Assembly: GCF_002837185.1 (NCBI RefSeq)
Contig: NZ_KZ477997.1
Location: forward strand, 16,200 to 80,199
Direction: 5' to 3'
Length of the DNA stretch: 64,000 nt
Source: Pseudomonas fluorescens
GTDB lineage: Bacteria > Pseudomonadota > Gammaproteobacteria > Pseudomonadales > Pseudomonadaceae
This document shows positions 1 to 10,399 of this stretch, piece after piece. A program made the translations under genes and the position numbers. How positions within the stretch are numbered: position 1 is the first letter of the stretch; each line of letters begins with the position of its first letter. The notes under the pieces are model-generated. The model saw only the letters and a program-made list of their open reading frames with translations. It searched no databases and had not been told where the DNA came from.

Positions 1-178
1 CACAGGGCACAAGGCGTATGCGCAACTGGACCAGATCCTCACCAGCCAGGCCTACATGATGTCCACCGTGGACTACTTCACGTTGCTGGGGTGGATGTTC
101 ATGGGCTTGATGCTGCTGGTGTGGCTGGCCAAGCCACCGTTTACCGCGAAGGCCGGGCCTGCGGCTTCGGGGCACTGA
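1..178 (+). CDS. MFS drug-efflux permease, C-terminal fragment
   Basis: The reading frame is open from base 2 to the TGA at 176-178 and enters from outside the window. It encodes about 58 residues with one clear hydrophobic segment (the run around LLGWMFMGLMLLVWLA) followed by a short polar tail. This resembles the last helix of DHA2/EmrB-type 14-helix proton-driven multidrug permeases, where the final periplasmic loop (LDQILTSQAYMMSTVDYF here) precedes the last membrane span. The assignment rests only on this tail. A nearly identical copy of the same stretch lies 291 bases downstream, so this upstream copy, in frame with the absent 5' part, is presumably the functional gene end. Confidence 0.6.
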   Translation, partial: TGHKAYAQLDQILTSQAYMMSTVDYFTLLGWMFMGLMLLVWLAKPPFTAKAGPAASGH

Positions 179-204
179 CTGCCCAGGGCTGAAATGCAAT
201 CAAC

Positions 205-293
205 TGTGGGAGGGGGCTTGCCCCCGATAGCGGTGGGTCAGGCACAGATGCATCAACTGACACTCCCTCATCGGGGGCAAGCCCCCTCCCACA
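205..293. repeat. REPIN, copy 1
   Basis: Two inverted REP palindromes face each other: a left arm beginning TGTGGGAGGGGGCTTGCC at 205 and a right arm ending GGCAAGCCCCCTCCCACA at 293. About 40 bases lie between them. It follows the MFS stop codon. Confidence 0.9.
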
Positions 294-469
294 TAGGGCA
301 CAAGGCGTATGCGCAACTGGACCAGATCCTCACCAGCCAGGCCTACATGATGTCCACCGTGGACTACTTCACGTTGCTGGGGTGGATGTTCATGGGCTTG
401 ATGCTGCTGGTGTGGCTGGCCAAGCCACCGTTTACCGCGAAGGCAGGGCCTGCGGCTTCGGGGCACTGA
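292..469 (+). pseudogene. Duplicated MFS C-terminal remnant
   Basis: This is the second copy of the permease 3' end, with its stop at 467-469. It has no promoter, no sensible start codon and no N-terminal part. The longer frame that can be opened from 194 begins inside the first REPIN and is not a credible gene. It is best read as debris of the tandem duplication. Confidence 0.85.
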
Positions 470-495
470 CTGCCCAGGGCTGAAATGCAATCAAC

Positions 496-584
496 TGTGG
501 GAGGAGGCTTGCCCCCGATAGCGGTGGGTCAGGCACAGATGCATCAACTGACACTCCCTCATCGGGGGCAAGCCCCCTCCCACA
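496..584. repeat. REPIN, copy 2
   Basis: This is the same element as at 205-293, carried by the tandem duplication. One base of the left arm differs (GGGAGGAGGC instead of GGGAGGGGGC). Confidence 0.9.
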
Positions 585-605
585 GTTGATGTGTGTTGTC
601 AGGTA

Positions 606-1355
606 TCAAGCGCCAGGCAAAGCCAACTGCGGATTGACGAAGTCAAACGCCGCCAGTTGAAAGCCTTGCTCATCCACCTGCAACGCCCAGCCTTGCTTGT
701 CCCAATCCCCCAACACAATACGCTTGGCCGCCTGGTCACCAATCTGCAACTTATGAATGGCGGGGCGGTGCGTATGGCCGTGGACCAGGGTGCGCACGCC
801 GAAGTGCTGCATCACCCGCGGCACTTCGTCGGGGGTGACATCGACAATGTCGTTGGCCTTCATGCGCGTCTGTGCACGGCTCTCGCTGCGCAGCTTTCGC
901 GCCAGCTTATGGCGTGTGCCCAGAGGCAGGTTGCGCAGGATAAACAGCACAATCGGGTTACGCAGGATGCGCCGCAGCTTCATGTAGCCGAGGTCACGGG
1001 TGCAGAGGCTGTCGCCGTGCATCAGCAGCACGGGTTCGCCGTAGAAGTGCACGACGCTCGGGTCCTTGAGCAGGCTGGCGCCTGCGGCTTTGCAGAACGC
1101 CTTGCCGATCAGGAAGTCGCGGTTGCCGTGCATGATGAAAATCGCAGTGCCGCTGTCGCTCAGTTCGCGCAGCGCGTCACAGATAGAACGCTGGAACGGT
1201 GTCATCCCATCGTCGCCAATCCAGGCTTCGAAGAAGTCCCCCAGAATGTACAACGCCTGGGCGCCACGGGCGCGGCCGTGGAGCAGATCCAGAAACGCCC
1301 GGGTGATGTCCGGGCGCTCCTCTTCCAGATGCAAGTCTGAAATCAGCAATATCAC
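606..1355 (-). CDS. lpxH: UDP-2,3-diacylglucosamine diphosphatase
   Basis: LpxH hydrolyses UDP-2,3-diacylglucosamine to lipid X and UMP, the fourth step of lipid A synthesis, at the cytoplasmic face of the inner membrane. The 249-residue protein has the calcineurin-like metallophosphoesterase signature in order: SDLHL near the N-terminus, [11 protein letters not shown] around residue 40, GNRDF near 77, HGDSLCT near 113 and the final HGHTHRP near 195, all metal-ligand blocks of the family. The start is GTG at 1355, overlapping the ppiB stop codon by 4 bases, so the two genes are translationally coupled. The length is normal for the family. Confidence 0.97.
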   Translation of the reverse strand: MILLISDLHLEEERPDITRAFLDLLHGRARGAQALYILGDFFEAWIGDDGMTPFQRSICDALRELSDSGTAIFIMHGNRDFLIGKAFCKAAGASLLKDPSVVHFYGEPVLLMHGDSLCTRDLGYMKLRRILRNPIVLFILRNLPLGTRHKLARKLRSESRAQTRMKANDIVDVTPDEVPRVMQHFGVRTLVHGHTHRPAIHKLQIGDQAAKRIVLGDWDKQGWALQVDEQGFQLAAFDFVNPQLALPGA

Positions 1356-1855
1356 CCAACGATCTCGGCTTTCTCGACGATCACGTCTTCGGCTGGAACG
1401 TCCTGGTGACCGGCCTTGGACGTGGTGGACACGCCTTTGATCTTGTCGACAACGTCCTGGCCTTCGGTGACTTTACCGAACACCGCGTAACCCCAGCCCT
1501 GCACATTCTTGCCGCTGTGGTTGAGGAAGGCGTTGTCGGCCACGTTGATGAAGAACTGCGCGGAGGCCGAATGCGGCTCCATGGTACGGGCCATGGCGAC
1601 GGTGTACTTGTCGTTGGAGAGGCCGTTGTCCGCTTCGTTCTGGATGCTCGGGCGCTTGTCTTTCTTCTCTTTCATGCCTGGCTCGAAACCGCCGCCCTGG
1701 ATCATGAAGTTGCCGATGACACGGTGGAAAACGGTGTTTTCGTAGTGGCCGGCGTTGACGTACTCGATAAAGTTGGCAACGGTGATCGGCGCTTTCTCGG
1801 CGTTCAACTCGATGACGATGTCACCGTGGTTGGTGGTCAGTTTGACTTGAGTCAT
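1352..1855 (-). CDS. ppiB: Peptidyl-prolyl cis-trans isomerase B
   Basis: This is a cytoplasmic cyclophilin that catalyses proline isomerisation during folding. The 167-residue protein shows the cyclophilin core: [13 protein letters not shown] near residue 40, then [13 protein letters not shown] and a VFGKVTEG block toward the C-terminus. A longer frame exists upstream, but the ATG at 1855 ([13 protein letters not shown]) begins exactly at the conserved domain, so I prefer it. It is the first gene of a ppiB-lpxH pair with overlapping stop and start, and is transcribed divergently from glnS across about 260 bases. Confidence 0.96.
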   Translation of the reverse strand: MTQVKLTTNHGDIVIELNAEKAPITVANFIEYVNAGHYENTVFHRVIGNFMIQGGGFEPGMKEKKDKRPSIQNEADNGLSNDKYTVAMARTMEPHSASAQFFINVADNAFLNHSGKNVQGWGYAVFGKVTEGQDVVDKIKGVSTTSKAGHQDVPAEDVIVEKAEIVG

Positions 1856-2116
1856 GTTCACTACTCTTTTCAGGGAATTCGTGGGTTTGAGTGCCTCGGG
1901 CACCTTACCTGTCTGGCTTAAACGACGGCCAAGGCGCGCAGTTTAGCGTGCCCTGCAGGAATTTCGAGGTGGTTTTTTAACGCCCCGGCCATAAAAGCAG
2001 TAATTAAACAGCAGTTTTTGGTCCCAGCCTGTCAGTGTCTTGACTGCATCGGCTATTATGAGCCCTTTGTTTTATCTGGCCCCACCTGGCCACGAACCTG
2101 TCTGTTCAAGGATCCT

Positions 2117-3817
2117 ATGAGCAAGCCCACTGTCGACCCTACCCCGAATGCCAAGGCCGGACCTGCCGTCCCGGTCAACTTCCTGCGCCCGATCATCCAG
2201 GCGGACCTGGATTCGGGCAAGCACACGCAGATCGTCACCCGTTTCCCGCCAGAGCCCAACGGCTACCTGCACATCGGTCACGCCAAGTCGATCTGTGTGA
2301 ACTTCGGTCTGGCCCAGGAGTTCGGTGGCGTCACGCACTTGCGTTTCGACGACACCAACCCGGCCAAGGAAGACCAGGAATACATCGACGCCATCGAAAG
2401 CGACATCAAGTGGCTGGGCTTCGAATGGTCCGGTGAAGTGCGCTATGCCTCCAAGTATTTCGACCAGTTGTTCGACTGGGCCGTCGAGCTGATCAAGGCC
2501 GGCAAGGCCTATGTGGACGACCTGACCCCGGAGCAGGCCAAGGAATACCGTGGCACCCTGACCGAGCCGGGCAAGAACAGCCCGTTCCGCGACCGTTCGG
2601 TGGAAGAGAACCTGGACTGGTTCAACCGTATGCGCGCCGGTGAATTCCCGGACGGCGCCCGCGTGCTGCGCGCCAAGATCGACATGGCCTCGCCGAACAT
2701 GAACCTGCGCGATCCGATCATGTACCGCATCCGCCATGCTCACCACCACCAGACCGGTGACAAGTGGTGCATCTACCCCAACTACGACTTCACCCACGGT
2801 CAGTCGGACGCCATCGAAGGCATCACCCACTCCATCTGCACCCTGGAGTTCGAGAGCCATCGCCCGCTGTACGAGTGGTTCCTCGACAGCTTGCCGGTAC
2901 CGGCGCACCCGCGTCAGTACGAATTCAGCCGCCTGAACCTGAACTACACCATCACCAGCAAGCGCAAGCTCAAGCAACTGGTGGATGAAAAGCACGTGCA
3001 TGGCTGGGATGACCCGCGCATGTCGACCCTGTCGGGCTTCCGCCGTCGTGGCTACACGCCTGCGTCGATCCGCAACTTCTGCGACATGGTCGGCACCAAC
3101 CGTTCCGACGGCGTGGTTGACTTCGGCATGCTGGAGTTCAGCATCCGCCAGGACCTCGACGCGAACGCCCCGCGCGCCATGTGCGTGCTGCGTCCGTTGA
3201 AGGTTGTGATCACCAACTACCCGGAAGACAAGGTCGATCACCTCGAACTGCTGCGTCATCCGCAAAAAGAAGAACTCGGCGTGCGCAAGCTACCGTTCGC
3301 CCGTGAAATCTACATCGACCGCGATGACTTCATGGAAGAGCCGCCAAAAGGCTACAAGCGTCTGGAGCCGAACGGCGAAGTGCGCCTGCGTGGCAGCTAC
3401 GTGATCCGGGCCGATGAAGCGATCAAGGACGCCGATGGCAACGTCGTCGAACTGCGCTGCTCGTACGACCCGGACACCCTCGGCAAGAACCCTGAAGGCC
3501 GCAAGGTCAAGGGCGTGGTCCACTGGGTGCCGGCCGCTGCCAGCATCGAGTGCGAAGTGCGTTTATACGATCGCCTGTTCCGCTCGCCGAATCCTGAAAA
3601 GGCCGAAGACAGCGCCAGTTTCCTCGACAACATCAACCCTGACTCCCTGCAAGTACTCACCGGTTGTCGTGCCGAGCCATCGCTTGGCGACGCACAGCCG
3701 GAAGACCGTTTCCAGTTCGAGCGCGAAGGTTACTTTTGCGCGGATATCAAGGACTCGAAACCGGGCGCGCCGGTATTCAACCGTACCGTGACCTTGCGTG
3801 ATTCGTGGGGCCAGTGA
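2117..3817 (+). CDS. glnS: Glutamine--tRNA ligase
   Basis: GlnRS charges tRNA-Gln with glutamine using ATP, in the cytoplasm. The 566-residue protein is class Ic: [15 protein letters not shown] carries the HIGH motif at residues 52-55 and [10 protein letters not shown] is the KMSKS-equivalent loop. The anticodon-binding beta barrels occupy the last ~230 residues. The frame is open from 2018, but ATG 2117 has an AAGGA ribosome site five bases upstream and a normal start sequence ([10 protein letters not shown]). cysS follows 19 bases after the stop, suggesting a two-gene aminoacyl-tRNA synthetase operon. Confidence 0.98.
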   Translation: MSKPTVDPTPNAKAGPAVPVNFLRPIIQADLDSGKHTQIVTRFPPEPNGYLHIGHAKSICVNFGLAQEFGGVTHLRFDDTNPAKEDQEYIDAIESDIKWLGFEWSGEVRYASKYFDQLFDWAVELIKAGKAYVDDLTPEQAKEYRGTLTEPGKNSPFRDRSVEENLDWFNRMRAGEFPDGARVLRAKIDMASPNMNLRDPIMYRIRHAHHHQTGDKWCIYPNYDFTHGQSDAIEGITHSICTLEFESHRPLYEWFLDSLPVPAHPRQYEFSRLNLNYTITSKRKLKQLVDEKHVHGWDDPRMSTLSGFRRRGYTPASIRNFCDMVGTNRSDGVVDFGMLEFSIRQDLDANAPRAMCVLRPLKVVITNYPEDKVDHLELLRHPQKEELGVRKLPFAREIYIDRDDFMEEPPKGYKRLEPNGEVRLRGSYVIRADEAIKDADGNVVELRCSYDPDTLGKNPEGRKVKGVVHWVPAAASIECEVRLYDRLFRSPNPEKAEDSASFLDNINPDSLQVLTGCRAEPSLGDAQPEDRFQFEREGYFCADIKDSKPGAPVFNRTVTLRDSWGQ

Positions 3818-3836
3818 TTCTGTTTAAGGAACTGTC

Positions 3837-5225
<1,389 letters not shown>

Positions 5226-5243
5226 CTGTTAACCCGATCCAAA

Positions 5244-5332
5244 TGTGGGAGGGGGCTTGCCCCCGATGGCGGTGTGTCAGTTACAGCTGTATCAACTGAC
5301 ACTCCCTCATCGGGGGCAAGCCCCCTCCCACT
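5244..5332. repeat. REPIN after cysS
   Basis: Inverted REP arms TGTGGGAGGGGGCTTGCC (from 5244) and GGCAAGCCCCCTCCCACT (to 5332) flank a ~40-base loop. It begins about 18 bases after the cysS stop. Confidence 0.9.
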
Positions 5333-5564
5333 TTTTGACCGTGCTCACTTTGCTCGGTCTTCGGATTCAGACCTACCTCTGAGTTTGCATGTGATTGAGG
5401 CTTAGTGTTTTCTTCACCCACAACTGACCCCCTTTCAGCCGCCTGCACATTCCCTCCGTTTTTAGTCTTGCCGAATTCGCGCGAGGTTTCAGAGTTCTCT
5501 TACAGTTCCCCTTCAAGACGGGCAGGTAATGTTTGTTACTTGGTGTAATAAGAAGGGAACATAT
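5333..5564. other. AT-richer intergenic leader
   Basis: No gene is visible between the REPIN and the acyltransferase. There is a short imperfect inverted repeat (GACCG ... CGGTC, 5337-5360). Base composition drops compared with the flanking core genes. It presumably carries the promoter of the downstream pair, but I cannot place -35 and -10 elements with confidence. Confidence 0.4.
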
Positions 5565-6329
5565 ATGCAAATGCTCACACAGACCAAGGATGTGGGTTCA
5601 GGCTTGTCGCTGCGTGCCGGTAAGTTAGTTGTTAGTCTCGTCAGTACGCCAGCGCAACTGCGAGAGGTGCAAGCCCTTCGTTATAAAGTGTTCAATGAAA
5701 CATTCCGGGCACCGGCACTTAGCAATATCCAGGGTTTGAATGTCGACGAGTTTGACGACTATTGCGACCATCTAGTCGTGCGAGATGTCACCACCGCCTG
5801 TGTGGTCGGCACGTACCGTGTCATGAGTCCAACCGCTGCCCGGCATATAGGGCACTACTATTCGGAAAAGGAATTCGACCTGAGCCGGTTGGATCATTTG
5901 CGTGCAAGCATTATCGAGGTGGGGCACGCCTGCGTGCATCCCGACTACCGTGCCGGCAGCGTGACCAGGCTGCTCTGGTCGGGCGTGGGGATGTACACAC
6001 AGCGTGAACGATGTGATTACGTCATGGGGTGCGCCAGCGTCAGTTTGGCGGACGGCGGACATCATGCATCAGCTATTTATCGTGCGTTTACACCGGACCA
6101 GTTTTCGCCGTCTGAATATCGTGTCACACCACATGCAGCATTTGCGCTTCATGACGTTAAAGGCGAAAAACCTGCCCTCCTGCCACCTATATTAAAAGGC
6201 TTATTACGTAGCGGCGCCTGGGTGTGTGGGGCACCGGCCTGGGACGCTGTTTTTAATACGGCTGATTTCTTTATGTGGTTGCCGTTGTCGAATTTTGACC
6301 AGCGTTATGCGCGCCACTATTTAAAGTGA
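5565..6329 (+). CDS. OlsB/FeeM-like N-acyltransferase (GNAT fold)
   Basis: The 254-residue protein matches the acetyltransferase-like family that holds OlsB (acyl-ACP-dependent ornithine N-acyltransferase) and FeeM (N-acyl amino acid synthase), relatives of LuxI acyl-homoserine-lactone synthases. Visible signatures are ALRYKVFNE near residue 36, FDDYCDHLVV near 65, VGTYRVM, IEVGHACVHPDYR near 125, and a VMGCASVSL block. Start: ATG 5565 has GAAGGGA about six bases upstream; ATG 5571 is an alternative. Base composition is lower in GC than in the neighbours. An acyl-CoA dehydrogenase gene follows 42 bases later, so the product is more likely an N-acyl amino acid with a modified chain than the ornithine lipid of the usual olsBA pair. 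The substrate is not readable from sequence. Confidence 0.7.
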   Translation: MQMLTQTKDVGSGLSLRAGKLVVSLVSTPAQLREVQALRYKVFNETFRAPALSNIQGLNVDEFDDYCDHLVVRDVTTACVVGTYRVMSPTAARHIGHYYSEKEFDLSRLDHLRASIIEVGHACVHPDYRAGSVTRLLWSGVGMYTQRERCDYVMGCASVSLADGGHHASAIYRAFTPDQFSPSEYRVTPHAAFALHDVKGEKPALLPPILKGLLRSGAWVCGAPAWDAVFNTADFFMWLPLSNFDQRYARHYLK

Positions 6330-6371
6330 CCGCGCGGCACTGCATCAAGTGAGTAGGTATCGTACGAACTA

Positions 6372-7508
6372 ATGAAGGTTGTGAAGAGTATGTTTTTAAC
6401 AGAAGAACGAAATACCGCGTTTGAGCTGGTTCCACAATTGGCCTCCTTTCTTGAGTCCGCATCGCTGTTGGAACTTGAGCGAGGAAAGTCTCAACGCTTG
6501 GCTGATGTGTTTCGCACAGTGGGCCAGCCTGGGCTTGCCATTGCCGAGGCACTGGGTGGCAGGGGCGTCAGTGCGCGCAAGTTGGCGCAGTTGCATACGT
6601 GGGTCGGCGCACATTGCCCTTCACTGGCTGTGATGATGACCATGCACCACCACACGATCGCGGGCATGATGGCGGCCAGTCATTTTTTTCCTGACCTTCA
6701 AGGGCTGCTGAGCATCGTTGCAGGCAACGACTTGTTGGTTGCGTCCGGATTCGCCGAAGGCCGCGCGCATTCGGATATCCTCGCGTCGACCATGGCCGTG
6801 GAGAAAACCGCCGACGGCTATATCGTCAATGGCAGCAAGAAACCCTGCACGATGACCCATCATTTCGACGTGATTACCTTTGGCGTCAACTATGTTGATC
6901 CGCAAGGTGACGTGCATCTTGGCATTGGTGCCGCGCTGGCGGGCGATCCCTGTATCGAGCGCGAAAAATTCTGGTCTGTTCCCCATTTGCAGGCGGCTGA
7001 CAGTCACGAGGTCCGGTTCAACAACCTGATGGTTCCCGAGTCCATGATGCATTTCAGCAAAACCGTGGATGAGCAGCTCGGTGAGGATCAACAGGGTACG
7101 GGTAACCATTTGTTTGCGATCTGGTTCCAGTTGCTGGCTTCAGCGTCGTACCTGGGCATGGCGTGCGCACTGTCATCGCGAGCGCTGACGGCGGGTAAAG
7201 GTTCGCAGGAGGATCGGGCGCTGTTGCTGATCGATCTGCAAGGGGCGACGATGGCGTTGCAAGGGCTGGCGACGTCGATAGATGAAAACCGTTTCTTGCG
7301 CGCTGACCTGGCGCGTGCTCAGGCCACACGCTTCTCGGTGCAGGAGGCGCTCAACCGTATTGGCACGCGCGCTTTCGAACTCATGGGGGGGATGGCTTTC
7401 ATGTCATCTGAAGAGGTCGCCTATCTGCTGGTGGCGACGCGGGTGCTGGCCTTCCATCCGACGTCCAGGATCGCCAGCAGTGCATTCCTGTGTGAGCAGC
7501 TGAGCTAA
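6372..7508 (+). CDS. Acyl-CoA/acyl-ACP dehydrogenase family protein
   Basis: A 378-residue flavoprotein-type dehydrogenase: N-terminal helices (1-115, with AIAEALGGRGVSA), a middle beta domain (about 118-225, with VNGSKKPCTMTHHFD as the usual flavin-facing strand) and a C-terminal helical bundle (about 235-378). Family members remove two hydrogens from acyl thioesters to give 2-enoyl thioesters. I could not identify the usual catalytic glutamate with certainty. The position directly behind the OlsB/FeeM-like gene suggests that it desaturates or tailors the acyl donor used by that enzyme (inference). A second ATG (MFLTEE) lies six codons in. A REPIN starts on the base after the stop codon. Confidence 0.75.
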   Translation: MKVVKSMFLTEERNTAFELVPQLASFLESASLLELERGKSQRLADVFRTVGQPGLAIAEALGGRGVSARKLAQLHTWVGAHCPSLAVMMTMHHHTIAGMMAASHFFPDLQGLLSIVAGNDLLVASGFAEGRAHSDILASTMAVEKTADGYIVNGSKKPCTMTHHFDVITFGVNYVDPQGDVHLGIGAALAGDPCIEREKFWSVPHLQAADSHEVRFNNLMVPESMMHFSKTVDEQLGEDQQGTGNHLFAIWFQLLASASYLGMACALSSRALTAGKGSQEDRALLLIDLQGATMALQGLATSIDENRFLRADLARAQATRFSVQEALNRIGTRAFELMGGMAFMSSEEVAYLLVATRVLAFHPTSRIASSAFLCEQLS

Positions 7509-7597
7509 TGTGGGAGGGGGCTTGCTCCCGATAGCAGTGGATCAGTCAGTTCATCGGTAACTGACCCACCGCCATCGGGGGCAAGCCCCCTCCCACA
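7509..7597. repeat. REPIN between convergent genes
   Basis: The left REP arm begins on the base following the dehydrogenase TAA; the right arm ends CCCCCTCCCACA at 7597. It separates the plus-strand acyl pair from the minus-strand antiporter operon and may help end transcription from both sides. Confidence 0.9.
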
Positions 7598-7621
7598 TTT
7601 GGATTGTGTTCTCTTCAGCGC

Positions 7622-7960
7622 TCAGCGGCGGCTGCTGACCTCGGCCGGTACATCGTCACCGGCCATGCGCTTGCGGAACAGCGCCGTGCGCGCCAGCAGC
7701 AGGGTGGTCACCGGCACGGTGATCGACAGCAGAATCGGAATCAGCCAGCCGTGCAGCACCGGCCCGGATTTGAGTACCGAGAAGTAGATGATCGAGGCCA
7801 ACGCCACGCACCACGCGCCGAGTGTCGAGGCCAGCGCCGGCGGGTGCATGCGCTGGAAGAAATCCTTCATGCGCAACAACCCGAGCGCCCCTATCAGCGC
7901 AAACACGCTGCTCAGGACCAGCAGCACACCGACGACGATTTCCATCCATAACGGCATCAT
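7622..7960 (-). CDS. mnhG: Mrp-type cation/proton antiporter, subunit G
   Basis: A small membrane subunit (112 residues, three hydrophobic segments at about 5-27, 40-65 and 68-92) of the multi-subunit Mrp/Mnh/Pha antiporter, which exchanges Na+ or K+ for protons across the inner membrane. The GALGLLRMKDFFQRMHPP stretch is typical of MnhG. It is the last gene of the operon, and its start ATGATG overlaps the mnhF stop. Two adjacent ATG codons are possible starts. The C-terminus is charged and cytoplasmic-looking. Cation preference (Na+ or K+) cannot be read from sequence. Confidence 0.9.
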   Translation of the reverse strand: MMPLWMEIVVGVLLVLSSVFALIGALGLLRMKDFFQRMHPPALASTLGAWCVALASIIYFSVLKSGPVLHGWLIPILLSITVPVTTLLLARTALFRKRMAGDDVPAEVSSRR

Positions 7961-8235
7961 TCAATCACCTCCCCACGCAACAGGAATTTGGCCAGGGCGA
8001 ACGAGCCGACAAAGCCGAACAGCGCAATCAGCAGCGCCGCTTCAAAGTAGGTGTCGCTGGCATAACGGATGCCCAGCACCAGCATCATCAGCATTGCCAG
8101 GATGTACAGATAATCCAGCGCCAGTACCCGGTCCTGGGCTGACGGGCCTTTGAACAGGCGGATCAATGTCAGCACCATCGCCAGCGAGAACAGGAACAGG
8201 CTCAACAGGATCGCATTGGAGAGCAGGGCGCTCAT
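7957..8235 (-). CDS. mnhF: Mrp-type cation/proton antiporter, subunit F
   Basis: A 92-residue membrane protein with three helices. RLFKGPSAQDRVLALD between the first and second is the family hallmark of MnhF/PhaF. It overlaps mnhE upstream and mnhG downstream by four bases each, so the end of this operon is tightly coupled. It acts only as part of the antiporter complex. Confidence 0.92.
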   Translation of the reverse strand: MSALLSNAILLSLFLFSLAMVLTLIRLFKGPSAQDRVLALDYLYILAMLMMLVLGIRYASDTYFEAALLIALFGFVGSFALAKFLLRGEVIE

Positions 8236-8720
8236 TCGAAGATCTCCATCAGGGGCCGTTCGTAGGCGGATTTGAAGTGCTCGATAAACTGCGCCTCATC
8301 GTCCAGATCGAACACATGCAGCAGCAGGACGCTGCGGTCCAGCGCCAGTTCCGACCAGATCGTGCCGGGGATCACCGTCGTGATCATTGACAGCGCCGCG
8401 AGGCCGTTGGGGCTGCGCAGGTCGATGGGGATTTTGATGAAGCGCGCGCGCGGCGGGCGTGAGCCGCAGGTCAGGACGCCCCAGGCCACTTGCAGGTTGG
8501 AGACAATCACGTCGCGGCCCACCAGCAGGAACAGGCGCAGGATCACGCCGGGACGGCGCAGGCTGATCGGTTGCGGACGCAGTGGCGCCATCATCAGCGG
8601 CGCAAGCAAGCCCAGCAGTGCACCGAGCAGCAGGTTGCCGGGGCTCATCGACAGGTTCAGCACCAGCCATAACCCCAGCAAGGCCAGCGACAACCACGGG
8701 GCGGGAAACAGGCGCTTCAT
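8232..8720 (-). CDS. mnhE: Mrp-type cation/proton antiporter, subunit E
   Basis: A 162-residue membrane subunit with two or three N-terminal helices (residues 8-50, LSMSPGNLLLGALLGLLAPL) and a soluble C-terminal domain carrying ITTVIPGTIWSEL and a DLDDEAQFIEHF tail, as in MnhE/PhaE. The frame extends upstream to 8906, but ATG 8720 overlaps the mnhD stop by four bases and begins at the conserved domain, so it is chosen as the start. Confidence 0.92.
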   Translation of the reverse strand: MKRLFPAPWLSLALLGLWLVLNLSMSPGNLLLGALLGLLAPLMMAPLRPQPISLRRPGVILRLFLLVGRDVIVSNLQVAWGVLTCGSRPPRARFIKIPIDLRSPNGLAALSMITTVIPGTIWSELALDRSVLLLHVFDLDDEAQFIEHFKSAYERPLMEIFE

Positions 8721-10399
8721 GGTTGCACCTCCAGGGCGGCTGCCTGGGCTTCGGGGCTTGGCACCGGGCGCGTCGCCATCACCGCCATGACGTAGCTTTC
8801 CGGGTTGTTCAGGCTCTTGGCGGTGGCCAGCGTGTAGCGCATCAGTGGCTCGGCCTTGAAGGTCAGCGCAATGCTCAGGCCCAGCAGCAGGAAGATCGGC
8901 ACACATTCGTAGCGGCGCAGCAGGGGCGAGGGACGTTCTTCCGGGGTCCAGAAACGCTGGATGCCGAGCCGGGCGAAGGCAATCAACGACGCCAGCCCCG
9001 ACAGGATCAACAGTGCCACCAAGCCCCAGGCCGCCGGGCGGATGGGCTCATTCACCGCGTTGCCCAGGCCCAGCGGATTGACCAGCGCATGCAGCAGACT
9101 GAGCTTGCCGATAAACCCGGACAGTGGCGGCATGCCGATGATCAGCAGCGCGCAGGCAATAAAGCTCAGGCCAAGGAACGCCATGGTCCAGGGGATCACC
9201 TGGCCGATGACGGCTTTCTGTTCATCGTCGAGGTTGACGCCGGGCCGTGGATGCAGGGATTCCATGGCCTTGGGCAGGGCGTCGATCTCTTCATCCAGCG
9301 GCAGGTCATTGGCCGAGCGCGAGCGTTCGATCAATTCCGCCAGCAAAAACAGCGCGCTCAACGCCAGGGTGGAGCTGACCAGATAGAACAGCGCCCCGGC
9401 CGTCAGGCTAGGCTGGGCAAACCCCACGGCCGACAGCAGGATGCCGGCCGACACCAGAATGCTCAGGCTCGCCATGCGTTCCAGGCGCTGCGCCGCGAGC
9501 ATTGCCAGTGCCGCGCAGACAATGGTCGCCATGCCGCCGTATACCAGCCAGTCACCGCCGAACAACGCCGACGCGCCGGCCTGGCCGGAAAACAGCAAGG
9601 TCCACAGGCGCAGCACGGTGTACACGCCCACTTTGGTCATGATCGCAAACATTGCCGCCACCGGTGCACTGGCCGAGGAGTAGGCAGGCGCGAGCCAGAA
9701 GTTCAGCGGCCACATGCCGGCCTTGGCCAGGAACGCCGTCGCGAGGATCGCCGCACCGGCGTGTAACAGGCCACGATCAGCCTCCGGCACCAGCGGGATT
9801 TTCAGCGCCAGATCAGCGAAGTTCAGCGTGCCGGTGACGCCGTAGATCATCGCCGCGCCAATCAGGAACAGCGACGACGCCAGCAGGTTGATCGCGATGT
9901 AATGCAGTCCCGACGACACCCGCGCACGGCCGGAACCGTGCAGCATCAAGCCGTAGGACGCCGCCAGCAGCACCTCGAAGAACACGAACAGGTTGAACAG
10001 GTCGGCGGTGAGGAAGGCGCCGTACAGACCCATCATCTGCACCTGGAACAGCGCGTGGAAACTGGTGCCGGCACGGTCCCAGCGGGCCATGGCAAACAAC
10101 AGCGCGCTGACGCCGATGATCCCGGTCAGCACCAGCATCAGCGCCGACAGCTGATCCACCACCAGCACGATACCGAACGGCACTTGCCAGTTGCCCGGCA
10201 GGTACACGCCGATCGAGCCCGGGCCGCCTTGTTGTGTCCAGTACAGCAGCAATACGGCGATGCCCAGGCCGATGACGCTGGAGAACAGATTGATCCTGGC
10301 TTTGAGCGGGCGGCGTTTCTCGCCGAGCATCAGCATCAGCGCTGCGGTCAGTAACGGCAGCAGAATCGGCGCAACGATCAGTTGGTTGACCCAATTCAT
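8717..10399 (-). CDS. mnhD: Mrp-type cation/proton antiporter, subunit D
   Basis: A 560-residue polytopic protein homologous to the proton-pumping NuoL/M/N subunits of complex I. About 14 hydrophobic helices are visible. LFNLFVFFEVLLAASYGL and FLAKAGMWPLNFWLAPAY carry the conserved transmembrane glutamate and lysine expected for proton translocation. Between residues of about 365 and 400 there is a polar insert (rich in Asp and Glu) before the last helices. It works with subunit A to move protons. It overlaps mnhE and mnhC by four bases each. Confidence 0.94.
   Translation of the reverse strand: MNWVNQLIVAPILLPLLTAALMLMLGEKRRPLKARINLFSSVIGLGIAVLLLYWTQQGGPGSIGVYLPGNWQVPFGIVLVVDQLSALMLVLTGIIGVSALLFAMARWDRAGTSFHALFQVQMMGLYGAFLTADLFNLFVFFEVLLAASYGLMLHGSGRARVSSGLHYIAINLLASSLFLIGAAMIYGVTGTLNFADLALKIPLVPEADRGLLHAGAAILATAFLAKAGMWPLNFWLAPAYSSASAPVAAMFAIMTKVGVYTVLRLWTLLFSGQAGASALFGGDWLVYGGMATIVCAALAMLAAQRLERMASLSILVSAGILLSAVGFAQPSLTAGALFYLVSSTLALSALFLLAELIERSRSANDLPLDEEIDALPKAMESLHPRPGVNLDDEQKAVIGQVIPWTMAFLGLSFIACALLIIGMPPLSGFIGKLSLLHALVNPLGLGNAVNEPIRPAAWGLVALLILSGLASLIAFARLGIQRFWTPEERPSPLLRRYECVPIFLLLGLSIALTFKAEPLMRYTLATAKSLNNPESYVMAVMATRPVPSPEAQAAALEVQP

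Larger units (their letters stand above)
5..584. repeat. Tandem duplication, 291-bp unit
   Basis: Bases 5-293 recur at 296-584 with an offset of 291. I see only two or three substitutions (for example c/a near 156/446 and g/a near 218/509). The unit contains the last ~57 codons of the permease, its stop codon and the complete downstream REPIN. The first REPIN ends in CCCACA and the gene stretch starts with a similar CACA, so a few bases of shared sequence may have supported the duplication. The left limit cannot be fixed because the window begins inside copy 1. Confidence 0.9.

Noticed and set aside
194..469. 91-codon frame starting in the first REPIN
   Set aside because: Its first part is REPIN sequence and the rest is the duplicated permease tail.
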